From Patella vulgata (taxonomy: Eukaryota; Mollusca; Gastropoda; Patellidae): a stretch of 64,000 nt of DNA. How positions within the stretch are numbered: the stretch's first letter is position 1; each line of letters starts with the position of its first letter. The translations under genes were made by a program, and so were the position numbers. Under the pieces are notes generated by a model. The model was not told where the DNA came from. It worked only from the letters and a program-made list of their open reading frames with translations, and did no database searches. Positions 54,734 to 63,942 of this stretch are shown here, piece after piece. The DNA lies in assembly GCF_932274485.2 (NCBI RefSeq), contig NC_065880.2, positions 8,285,695 through 8,349,694 on the forward strand, given 5' to 3'.

Positions 54734-55100
54734 AGACAGTTGAGCAGAATAACTATGATGAAAAGACTAGTGTAACAGTGTACATTGACAAAATATGCAA
54801 TATATTTTATTTTAGATATTTTATTCTTATGTATATTTTATAGATTATATAGTTTATTTTAAATGTATATATGTTTATTAAAGACGTCGAGTCTATATTG
54901 CATAAATCAACCTTGACGCTGATTTGGTGTCAATAGATCTTAAGCATATTATATAATGTATACTGATATAGAAGAACTTGAATAGAGGGTCCTTTATTGG
55001 TTGTTTATTTTAAAGTAATTAAGTAAGATTAATGGTGACAGCTTTAACTTTAAAAACAATACCTAGGATTACACTGACGCTATTACTCGGGTAGTCGTTA
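54734..55100. other. AT-rich flank of the promoter-like module
   Basis: No repeat family or gene recognised. Confidence 0.45.
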
Positions 55101-55134
55101 CCTGACATATTAAGTCAAGCGAGTCTAGATCCGG

Positions 55135-55282
55135 CCAATCAGATTTCGTATAGAGTAATGGGCGTCTTCCGTAAATGGTCTTCCACCAATCAAAAAAATG
55201 AGATTAATCCAACACGTGGCATCTCTAATATTTGCCGGGATTTTTGGAAGATATAAATATATCTAGCTAAACTTTCACCATT
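55135..55282 (+). promoter_or_regulatory. Pol II promoter-like module (two CCAAT, CACGTG, TATA)
   Basis: CCAAT at 55135-55139 and 55186-55190, CACGTG at 55213-55218 and TATAAATA at 55252-55259 are in canonical order and spacing. A start would be expected about 30 bases after the TATA, at roughly 55282, exactly where the 56-base repeat begins. The downstream transcript is unknown. A U3-like region of an LTR-type relic is an alternative. Confidence 0.6.
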
Positions 55283-55338
55283 ATCTTCACTTAATAAATT
55301 ACTTTGAAACGACAATATTGGATCTCTCTTATATTCAG
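55283..55338 (+). repeat. 56-bp exact repeat, copy 1 (exon-like, followed by GTAAGC donor)
   Basis: ATCTTCACTTAATAAATTAC to TCTCTTATATTCAG. Followed by GTAAGC, a strong 5' splice site (CAG|GTAAGC). Includes AATAAA at 55293-55298. Identical to 56187-56242. Confidence 0.85.
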
Positions 55339-55499
55339 GTAAGCCTCTATGTATATTTTAATTGTTTAAACTCTATATATATTTTATTCTAACCTTTGAC
55401 TTAGAATTATATCCTTTTATATCGGATCAATACGATTAGTAGAATCGAGTATTACATTAATAGATATTTCTACATCTACGTAAAATATTAATTAATAAA

Positions 55500-55875
55500 C
55501 GGAAAAGTAAGAATTGATATGATTCATTACTTGTTTAATTACTTGAGAATATTTTACAATATATATATTTATTAAAACGGAAAAGTACGTTTGTCGACGA
55601 AATACTTGTTTGTTTAAATATGTTTCAATAACAGATAATTAATGTCTAAAATAATTAGAAATGGTTCGCGCTAAATTAAACGGAAAAGTAAGGATTTACA
55701 TGATTTATTACTTGTTTAACTTCTAGCGAATATTTTACAATATATATTTTTAATAGACGGAAAAGTACTATATATTCGATAGATTACTTGTTTATTAAAG
55801 AAATGTGTTATTTAGATTAGTGGAAATAATTAGTGACTAAAAAGTACGGTATATGTTATTTTCGATTAATACTTG
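55500..55875. repeat. Dimeric higher-order repeat with AAGTA...TACTT hairpins
   Basis: Five units at 55505, 55583, 55686, 55763 and 55842 start (C)GGAAAAGTA and carry the inverse TACTTGTT about 20 bases later, so each can fold. Units 1 and 3 share AAGTAA and GAATATTTTACAATATATAT; units 2 and 4 share AAGTAC. The order is a dimer repeating every 180 bases. Confidence 0.78.
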
Positions 55876-55899
55876 TTGCTAAATAGAGAATAAAGATTT

Positions 55900-55985
55900 A
55901 ATAGTTATATTTACTAAAGATTTAATAGTTATATTTAATAAAGATTTAATAGTTATATTTATTAGTTACATTTAATAAGGATCGT
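55900..55985. repeat. 24-bp tandem repeat
   Basis: AAAGATTTAATAGTTATATT + TA(A/C)T, three full copies and a partial. Confidence 0.85.
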
Positions 55986-56084
55986 ACATTTAAGAAATTC
56001 TACATCAGTAACTTGTACCTCTTCACAAGCGAGTTAGCTCTATTGTATTACATTGAAATTATACATATATTATTATTGTTATTA

Positions 56085-56150
56085 TATGCTACACCACCCT
56101 ATGTATATATATTATTATAAGCTACACCATCCTTTACATAGTATTTACGT
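56085..56150. repeat. Two-copy GCTACACCA(C/T)CCT repeat
   Basis: GCTACACCACCCTATGTATA and GCTACACCATCCTTTACATA, separated by (TA)n/ATT-rich sequence. Confidence 0.6.
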
Positions 56151-56186
56151 TATATTGTTATTAATGTTTGAATTTGAATAATGATG

Positions 56187-56242
56187 ATCTTCACTTAATA
56201 AATTACTTTGAAACGACAATATTGGATCTCTCTTATATTCAG
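56187..56242 (+). repeat. 56-bp exact repeat, copy 2
   Basis: Identical over all 56 bases to 55283-55338, 904 bases away. Preceded by unrelated sequence without TATA and followed by ATTAAAAACT instead of the splice donor. Confidence 0.9.
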
Positions 56243-56569
56243 ATTAAAAACTACCGAAAACCACACTTTTACACTAGCAACAATAAATTACCACACTCAA
56301 TTACCACATCAGAAATCTGCATATATTTTAAAGCAACGTGAAAACTCAGTTTCTCAGTTTTTTTATAGTACAGCAAACAGCTAGCATGTCAACACGCGAT
56401 ATAAATATTATTACCAGTTCCACAATTTGTAAATAACTGTCACAAGAAAACAAATATTAAATTGCTTTGGGTAATGGAATTTACATGAAATGTCACTTAA
56501 AGAATATTTGCCATTGAGTAAATATGTCCCATGGGGGTCAAATATAACGGATATTTTTAACAATTATTT
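56243..56569. other. AT-rich sequence, no gene recognised
   Basis: ACCACA-type short repeats near 56260-56310. Nothing else. Confidence 0.45.
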
Positions 56570-56705
56570 GTGAAGTGAAATTTTCTGCATCAGCGGGCTG
56601 ATAAAAATGGGTATACGGCATAGAGAGTGCCAGATGTGAGGTAAGTTTTGCCTGAACAGCGGCATTTCGGACTACCTTTCAATAAATTCCAACTGCCAGA
56701 AATCC
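56570..56705 (-). mobile_element. SINE-A, decayed
   Basis: GCGGGCTGATAAAAATGGGT, TTTTGCCTGAACAGCGGCAT, AAATTCCAACTGCCAGAAAT. Confidence 0.65.
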
Positions 56706-57016
56706 TTTAAAGATACATTCCCACGAAGGTATTTATAGGGTAGATATATCCAATAAAAATATGGCAAATTGTGGGAACAGTGAGGGGTTTAAACGTACAA
56801 CAGACTCAGCGGAAAAGAAGGTTGGCAGAAGATAATCCAGGAACTTATTTGGGCATTGATATGTATGGTAAATGGACAGCAAGTAGCGACAAATACAATC
56901 TGTAAATGAAGCCTCCTTCAATCAAGTTACACAACAAACAAGTGACGACAATACAAGCTGTAAATAGGCCCTCCCTCAATCAAGCTATATTGACAGAAGA
57001 TAATCTAAGAATTTAC

Positions 57017-57399
57017 TTAAACATACATTATGCAAGAGCTAAATCTGCCTATTGTAGGTCTTTCTGTAGGCCTGAAATGTTATATAAATTATTAATTAGA
57101 CATTAATTAACGTATCCAGACCATATCTAGTCTCTATGTCAATGCTAGCCAGCGATATTAGTTTGATTATGAACCGATTTGCTGCATAACTTTCATTCTC
57201 GATTTAACGATTAAATGGATAATCGAGACTTTAGTAATGATGAACGAGGCTATGTGGAACTTTCGATAGCTTATTTCTCGATTCATAGTGGATCAATTTG
57301 ACTGAAATTTTCAGCAAATTGCCTTTACATTATCTAGTTTTAAACTATTATAGTGAGAACTGTCAACTCGTTATCTAATCTCCCATAATGTATCTTTAA
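57017..57399 (-). mobile_element. MITE M1, complete
   Basis: TTAAACATACATTATGCAAG to CTCCCATAATGTATCTTTAA. 383 bp. Confidence 0.87.
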
Positions 57400-57573
57400 G
57401 CATTAATATGTATGGTAAATGGACAAAAACTAACTACTAACACAATCTGTAAATGAACCCTCCCTCAATCACTTTCCACAACGAACAAGTCAGCTGAAAG
57501 TACATTTCTACGGCATTAGGTAGCTACTTTTCCAATTAAAAGCAAACGCTTGATAAATAAATTAGTTTGAATA

Positions 57574-58153
57574 TGTTTTTAGTCCAAATCACACAGTGTG
57601 TACGTTTTTGGTCCAAATCACACAATGTTTACGTTTTTAGTCCAATTCATGCAGGGAATCACGTGGCTAAGTGGGTAAGACGCTGGCTCGCTAGCCTGGA
57701 GGTCGGGTGTTCGATCCCTGCATTGGCCGAGAAAGTTCATCCAGATTTTCCGGCGTGGTTCCCCCTTGTCAGTGATGCAGGACGGAGGGCCTGACAAGGA
57801 CAGCTGTCTAGTTCTTCGGATGAGACGAAAAACCGTGGTACCGTGTATACATTAGAATGCACGTAAAAGATCCCTTGACAGTTGGAATTCGATTTTAGAG
57901 TAGCCGATAGTGCCGCTGCCCGTCTTCATTAGCCCAGCATAGGAGCAGAATAGTAGGACGTTAAACCCCATTTCATTTCATTTCATTCCAATTCATGCAG
58001 TGTGTCCGTTTTTAGTCCAGACCACACAGTGTTTGCGTTTTTAGTCCATTTCACGCAGTTTGTACGTCTTTAGTCCCGTTCACGCAGTGTGTACGTTTTT
58101 AGTCCAATTCACGCAGTGTTTACGTTTTTAGTCCAATTCACGCAGTTTGTGCG
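57574..58153. repeat. 29-bp minisatellite interrupted by SINE-A
   Basis: Unit TACGTTTTTAGTCCAATTCA + CGCAGTGTG, about 3 units before and 6 after the SINE. Confidence 0.9.
57655..57987 (+). mobile_element. SINE-A, full length, exact 13-bp target duplication
   Basis: CCAATTCATGCAG (57642-57654 and 57988-58000) is itself minisatellite sequence, so the array existed first. Box A TGGCTAAGTGGGTAAGACGC and box B GGTGTTCGATCCCTGCATTG intact. A short gap in the 3' body removes CGGGCAAAATTTCCCTCATA. Confidence 0.95.
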
Positions 58154-58154
58154 T

Positions 58155-59089
58155 GGGAGGGCATCTTTAAGGTAAAAGAACTTTTCACACTTGAAAATCA
58201 TATCTAATGAAATTGTTTATTTAGTCTGTGTGTGTATGAAAGATGTTCAACGGATTGGAACCAAATCAAACAATAGCGTACTAGGGCAAAGATCTGTGTG
58301 CAGAATGGCTTACTATGAAGTGGGCAACTTGAAGTGAGAGCTCTAGACCTTTCAAATGTTACCAATTATGTAGCTTCACATGACAAACAGTTTAAAGATG
58401 GCTGAGAACGAAAATTGAGAATATATCCAGACCTGTCAAATGTTACCAATCGCCATTATGTAAGTTCACAGATCAAACAGGTGAAGATGGTAGCAATTTT
58501 CAATTATAACACAATCATTAACAGACGAATTTAATTTCCAGAATCAAAATCTAATAAAATTTTAATTTATCGTCTACTTTCGGGCATTAAGTGAAAGTGG
58601 ACTAATCCGATCTTTCCTTGTGGCTATTTTTACAGACGACTTTCACCCGCGTGCTACGTGCCTAGAATACCAAACGTCTTATTTTTCCCGCGCGTTTTTT
58701 GGTTTTTGCGGCTTTTATTATTCTGGAGTTTGAAGTGGATAAAGCAGACGAGATTTGTGACTTTGATCGTCTGCTAATCACACGTTCATTGCCAACAAAT
58801 TAATTCCATCCTTGATATTGTCGTCTGCAACGCCATTAAACGAGAGAGCAATTTTCACTAGGAACATATACCATCGTTATTAATCGATTCTAACCTGAAA
58901 ACTGCTCAAGTACGAGTTAACTTTTATGTGCTACTTGAAATTGGCAGATTTACGTCGTGAGTGGATATTTGCTGAAAACCTCGAGACGATGCACAGTGAG
59001 TTAAAAACAAACAATGTCACCAAAATGGAAAATAACTGTGGCCAAACGATTTGAGAAATAAGCAGGCGTATGATAATATCTTAGAGACG
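58155..59089. other. Unique sequence, no gene recognised
   Basis: A short duplication CAAATGTTACCAAT at 58354 and 58438. A CpG-bearing part (58620-58860) with GCGCG and CGTCTGC motifs. No coding frame. Confidence 0.4.
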
Positions 59090-59290
59090 AGAGAGAGGGG
59101 GGGGGGGTTAACGTCCACTCGACACAAACTAGGTCATTTTGGGAATAGCATATGGTTTAATTTTATTTCAATAATTCGTTTGCGCGTAGGTGTCTTTAGC
59201 AGTTAGAGGAAACAGGAGGACCCAGAGAAAACCCACGAGGTTGGACAGGCTACCCTGCTCCTTATCACGTACAACCCCTGGAGACGAAAC
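59090..59290 (-). mobile_element. SINE-B, head replaced by M4
   Basis: GTTAACGTCCACTCGACACA to CTTATCACGTACAACCCCTG + GAGACGAAACC, where MITE M4 begins. Confidence 0.88.
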
Positions 59291-59666
59291 CATTCTGATT
59301 AAAATACAGATCTATATTTCGATTCGTTTTTTTTTTTGTACATTCGATGGCCTCTTCCACATGAAGATCTGACAGGTTGTAGTGGAAGGGCTTGTCAGCG
59401 GTCATGCGTGCGGCTTTTGACCATATGACGTCAGACATTGATTAATCAATCAGCGTTGACGTTTCTAGTGGTTTACCCACGGTTCCGTGCACCTCACACC
59501 AAAAACTCGCTATAACACACCGTTTCATTGACTAATCCCTCACATCATCCAGAACGCTGGTTATATAACAACTCTTCCAGATCCTAGTGCAGTAAAGACG
59601 AGTAAAACGAAACTTTGAACTATAAAAAACGAAACGAAATAGGATCTGTGTTTTAATCAGATTGTG
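59291..59666 (-). mobile_element. MITE M4, complete, 9-bp target duplication
   Basis: Ends ATTCTGATTAAAATACAGAT and, reversed, ACAATCTGATTAAAACACAG. GACGAAACC stands on both sides. A 9-bp duplication suggests a Mutator-like transposase (inference). Confidence 0.83.
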
Positions 59667-59674
59667 ACGAAACC

Positions 59675-59787
59675 GAAATGAAATGAAATGGGGTTTACCG
59701 TCCTATATTTCTGTTGTAACTTGGCGTATGAAGACGGGCATTCGCTATGCATTGTACCGTGAAGGGAAGTTTGTCCGGACAGGGGAA
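59675..59787 (-). mobile_element. SINE-A 3' part, split by SINE-B
   Basis: GAAATGGGGTTTACCGTCCT to GTTTGTCCGGACAG. The next SINE-A block (TTCGATTTCCAACTGTTCCG) appears at 59947 after the inserted SINE-B. Confidence 0.83.
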
Positions 59788-59946
59788 GGGGTGGCAGAAC
59801 GGTTAGCGCGTGTGCGTTGCATCATAAGGTCTGTCATTGAGTCAACTGGCGTGGTTTTGATTTCCCGGTTTTACGTCACAAGGAGAAGGGTCACCTGTCC
59901 AACCTCTTGGGTTTTCTTTGGGTCCTCCGGTTTCCTCCCATTGCTG
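59788..59946 (+). mobile_element. SINE-B, 3'-truncated, inside SINE-A
   Basis: GGTGGCAGAACGGTTAGCGC, GGTTTTGATTTCCCGGTTTT, V-domain GGGTTTTCTTTGGGTCCTCC, ending TTTCCTCCCATTGCTG. It lacks the 3' end needed for normal retroposition, so it was probably shortened after insertion. Confidence 0.85.
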
Positions 59947-59969
59947 TTTCGATTTCCAACTGTTCCGGG

Positions 59970-60405
59970 AACAAATTGTGATACGGTTGTATAAAAACAT
60001 TATACTATTTAAATCTTTCACATACTTTGATCTTGCTAATTATTTGCGGATATTATACGGGAATTGGCTGTTTCCGGAAATTGGCCGTTTATTTCTTAAT
60101 GCATTAGAATCGTGGTGGTTTGGTTTTTTTTTTTTTTTGCACAATTGGAGAAACTTTTACACGTGCTGTTTCTCAGCTGGAGTTAGATGATCGAGATGGC
60201 CTCTCACAGTTCATTTCCTAGATTTTAATTACATATATTTCGTAAGTTTCGTTTTTGTTTAACATTGTTAAAAAAAAAAACAGAAACAATAATAATTGCT
60301 TTTATACTGTTTTTGTCCATTCGACTTTTATTTTTGATCTTATTTTTTGTACTTTTACATGTCTAGTGGAGTGCGTGGTTTAAAAAAACAATTTTATTTC
60401 GGGTA
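59970..60405. other. AT-rich sequence, no gene recognised
   Basis: Poly-T (60125-60138) and poly-A (60270-60281) runs. Open frames have no family. Confidence 0.4.
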
Positions 60406-60642
60406 GGAAATGAAATGGAGTTTAACGTCCGACTGTTCTGCCCCGACTGGGCTAATGAAGACGGGCAGCGCCATACAGTATGCTATGGGGGGACATTTTG
60501 CCTGGATATCAATCAGCACCACGGCCTACTCCTGAATAGAATTCCTCCTGCCACAATTTCTTTTACGTGCACGCTAATGTGTACACGGGACCTCGGTTTG
60601 TCGTTCCGTCCGAACGATTATACGTTTCCCTTGCCAGATTTC
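60406..60642 (-). mobile_element. SINE-A, head missing
   Basis: GAAATGGAGTTTAACGTCCG to TACACGGGACCTCGGTTTGT and ACGATTATACGTTTCCCTTG. A short insert ATCAATCAGCA lies in the middle. Confidence 0.87.
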
Positions 60643-60678
60643 GAGTAGGACATACAGCATAATAGATTTGAAAACAAG

Positions 60679-60679
<1 letters not shown>

Positions 60680-60720
<41 letters not shown>

Positions 60721-60832
60721 AAGAAAGAAAAAGAGGGTACAATCGACACAAACTTGATCATTTCGGGACAAACGTATGATTCAATTGTATTTCAAGAATT
60801 CGTTTGCGGGTAGGGGGTCTTTACATATTTTA
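60680..60832 (-). mobile_element. SINE-B, 3' third
   Basis: (GA)n passing into (GAAA)n, CAATCGACACAAACTTGATC, AATTCGTTTGCGGGTAGGGG. Confidence 0.83.
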
Positions 60833-61733
60833 TTTAGAAAAATTAAATAATTGCCCCTATAGCATTTATCCATACGACCATATATTTGATCCTAAAATAT
60901 TTTTAAAATTTTAAATTGCCAATGATGTGGGAAGGCTTCCATTGTTTTATATTTTTTTTTAATTTTCAATAAAGTAGGACCGTGTTAAATTCAAGTGGAT
61001 CTCACCCGCTGATTTCAATGAAGTTCAGCTCGTGTTACAGGTTGGGTTGATTATTCGGACCAATATCACACAGTTCGTCGCATCCGTGGGGTTTTAAAGA
61101 CAGGGTGATTTGATGGCGGTATGTGTAATTCAATGTGTGGTATTGATTCCGTATTAAAGAAAACTTCTCGGAATTCAGATTGTGTATCAATTGAATTAGG
61201 TGGGTAATTGGTGTTACATCACGCTTTGTTAAACATAGATTTAACTTCTTGTACAGATAGACCAGCTGATTTGCTTCCAGAACAAACTCTATTCAAACTT
61301 CTTGTACAGATAGGACAGAAAATTAGCTTCCAGAACAAACCCTATTCAATAGTAACGTTTTAATAAAACTGTAAGTAATACTCAATGGATCCAGAGACAA
61401 ATGAACTTAGTATTTTTATTCTTTCAGATTCCAAACCTGCAGTATTTTATCAACAGCGTTTATTTATTTGTAATACTCGTAAAGACAACATTACAGAACC
61501 GTAAATTAGCTTTTAACGTAACTTTATACGCGTAAATTTGCTTTTAACATATATTTGAAAAGAAACTTGTCACGGTTTAGAAAATTCCATCAAATAAATT
61601 TGATCCGGCTCTAAAAAAGAGTGTGGAATTGCAGGAATATAAACCAGAATATGAAACTTCATTAATTGTGCATAGATAACAGCAATGGCCTAATCATTTT
61701 GATTCCCAGGGGTCACGTGCGACCAATGGTACA
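60833..61733. other. Unique sequence with one small duplication
   Basis: AACTTCTTGTACAGATAG(A/G) through GCTTCCAGAACAAAC(T/C)CTATTCAA occurs twice (about 61244-61300 and 61296-61352). No gene recognised. Confidence 0.5.
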
Positions 61734-61844
61734 CATGAAATGAAATAGGGTTTAACGTCATATTTTTCTACACAGACTTGGACTAATGAAGAAAGGTGTG
61801 CGCTATACAGTGTACCATGAGGTCAATTTTGCCCGGACAGCGGC
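61734..61844 (-). mobile_element. SINE-A 3' end, left arm of a palindrome
   Basis: GAAATAGGGTTTAACGTCAT to GCCCGGACAGCGGCAG. Confidence 0.85.
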
Positions 61845-61985
61845 AGTTGGAATTCGATATAAGAGTAGGCCGTAGTTACTCTTTTTGGGAAAAATTTCCC
61901 TCATAGCACACTGTATAGCCTATGTCCGTCTTCATTTGGCCAGTCGGAGCAGAACAGTAGGACGTTAAACCCCATTTCATTTTAT
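61845..61985 (+). mobile_element. SINE-A 3' end, right arm of a palindrome
   Basis: TTGGAATTCGATATAAGAGT to AGGACGTTAAACCCCATTTC. The two arms abut with no spacer. Confidence 0.88.
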
Positions 61986-62234
61986 TAATACAGCGGGGCA
62001 GATAAGAACTATGAACCAAATGCTTCTCAAACATAATCCAATAAAAATTCCGTTTAATATTTCATGGTACCGATCATTGTGGTAATATTTGTAATTTTCT
62101 TGACCAACGGCAACAGAACCAGCACCAGACTCATCAGGACACTGATATACTACAAATGAATTAAGACAAATACCGGATAGGCATAGAGTTTAACGTTTCG
62201 TATACACAAAACATTGCACTGTAAACCGGGTATC

Positions 62235-62603
62235 ATTTAATCTTGTGTATTTAGCACTAATTTCTTTCACATTCATTCAATATCAAATCTTTGTTTAAAG
62301 ATCCGTAAACATCGTTTAAAATCAACAAAAATCATCTAATTTTTCCTAGCGTGCAGTTTAAAGCGGACCATTCAATTTTGATATCAAGTGTCCACTTTAC
62401 AAGTGTTTAATATCTTGATCACTGTTTTTAATACCTGTAAATTGGGAGCTCATTATCAGAATTAATCAGTCAGCTTTAAACTGGACACAAGTAAAAATTA
62501 GATGATTTTGGGTGATTTTAAATGATTTTTACAAATTTTTAAACAAATATTTTATATTAAGCGAATGTGAATGAAATTAGTGCTAGATACACAAGACTAA
62601 TGG
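62235..62603. mobile_element. Large foldback element, arms about 130 bases
   Basis: Left arm TCTTGTGTATTTAGCACTAA ... AAAATCATCTAATTTTT; right arm, reversed, TCTTGTGTATCTAGCACTAA ... AAAATCATCTAATTTTT. The arms differ at a modest number of sites; spacer about 100 bases. No coding capacity. Confidence 0.87.
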
Positions 62604-63299
62604 AATACTGGCCTCATTAGGCAGACAATACGTCTTACACAATGTTACAAATTTAGAAACGTTCATTGTCCTCTGGTCACGTCTATATTCCATATGTACC
62701 CCATTCACCCAAGTGCGTAACCTCTTCATACAAATACTTCTATTTTTACCCCGTACCCGGTAACCATCTGTTGATTCTAAATGAAGGTACAACTCGCCAA
62801 TTGCCTCTCTAATTCCGACAAATAGAATTGGTCTACACGCCACTAACGCCCCCTGGCCGTTAGTTTGACAAACTAAGAATCAATAACAGTTATACGCGAA
62901 TATTAGATTACCCAGTCTGAATCTTATACACGTATTTCAAACGATTATATATTTGGTTATCCAGACACGCCAGCTAAACCCATTCAATTGTTGATTTAAT
63001 GAAATACGAAAAAATATCCTATAAAGTTTAAACAAGCTGCCTGGATGTCGCGGATTTATTGCACAGTTTTTGGTTCCCGACAATACCATTAGGTGGCTAA
63101 TTTTCATCTTAGATTGAATTTGTGGGGAAGAATTATTTCCCTCTGCAAAACACTGAGTTTCCAGTGAAGAATGCTCTACAGGAATTCTTTTATTCAACAT
63201 TTTACCATTGTTTATTTTAAAATTCATCCTGGCAGACGACGAGAACTTGAATAATTGTTTTATTGAATAAACTGAACTAGTATAAACATCTCACACGTA
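62604..63299. other. Unassigned sequence with two minus-strand open frames
   Basis: 62583-62843 and 62937-63227 are open for 86 and 96 codons on the minus strand. Their peptides (for example MKRLRTWVNGVHMEYRRD) match no family I know, and the first begins inside a foldback arm. I do not call them genes. Confidence 0.2.
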
Positions 63300-63594
63300 A
63301 AGAGAGAGAGAGAAAGTGTGTGTGTGTGTGTTGGGGTTAATCGTCCACTCTACACAAACTAGGTCATTTCGTGACTAACACATGGTTCCATTTGAGCTAA
63401 ATAATTCGCTTGCGCGTAGGGTTCGTTAGCAGTGGGAGGAAACCTGAGGACCCGGAGAAAACCCACGAGGTTCGACAGGCGACCCTACTCCTTGTCATGT
63501 ACAACCGGGGAATCGACACCACACCACTCAATGACAGACCTTATGATACAACGCGCCCGCGCTAACCATTCGACCATCCACCCCCAGCCCCCCG
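63300..63594 (-). mobile_element. SINE-B, full length, with (GA)n/(GT)n end
   Basis: (GA)n then (GT)n, GGTTAATCGTCCACTCTACA, GAGGACCCGGAGAAAACCCA, head ATACAACGCGCCCGCGCTAA and CCATTCGACCATCCACCC. Confidence 0.92.
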
Positions 63595-63942
63595 CCCAAC
63601 AAACACCTAATACCTTGGACTGGGTAGTATATATGTTGCTAATATTCAACCAGGTTATATCATGCACATAAAAATGGTAATTGGTGAAATTTGCTCACAG
63701 TAAGAGACATTTGACGTGAATGTAATCGATCATAGTCAAAAATATTACAATATTCATCGCTCGTTTAACCGCTTTAACGGTTCCATGTTAGGAGAAAAGT
63801 CGCTGATTTGAATAGGAAAATTGATGTTTAAGAAGTACAATAAAATTGCACTTACGAATAATAATATTATTAATAATTGTAGGGGTATCTGGAATCCAAT
63901 AGACGGATTATATATTATTAGACGGATTATATGGCATCCTTA
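63595..63942. other. AT-rich sequence, no gene recognised
   Basis: A two-copy TAGACGGATTATAT repeat at 63900-63930; otherwise featureless. Confidence 0.5.

Noticed and set aside
55103-55338. Solo LTR of a retrotransposon as the sole explanation
   Set aside because: TG...CA borders can be imagined, but there is no primer-binding site, no target duplication and no internal coding, and the second copy has only the post-start part. Kept as one of two hypotheses.
62583-63227. Two minus-strand open frames near the right end
   Set aside because: No recognisable family, no splice borders, and the first begins inside a foldback arm.
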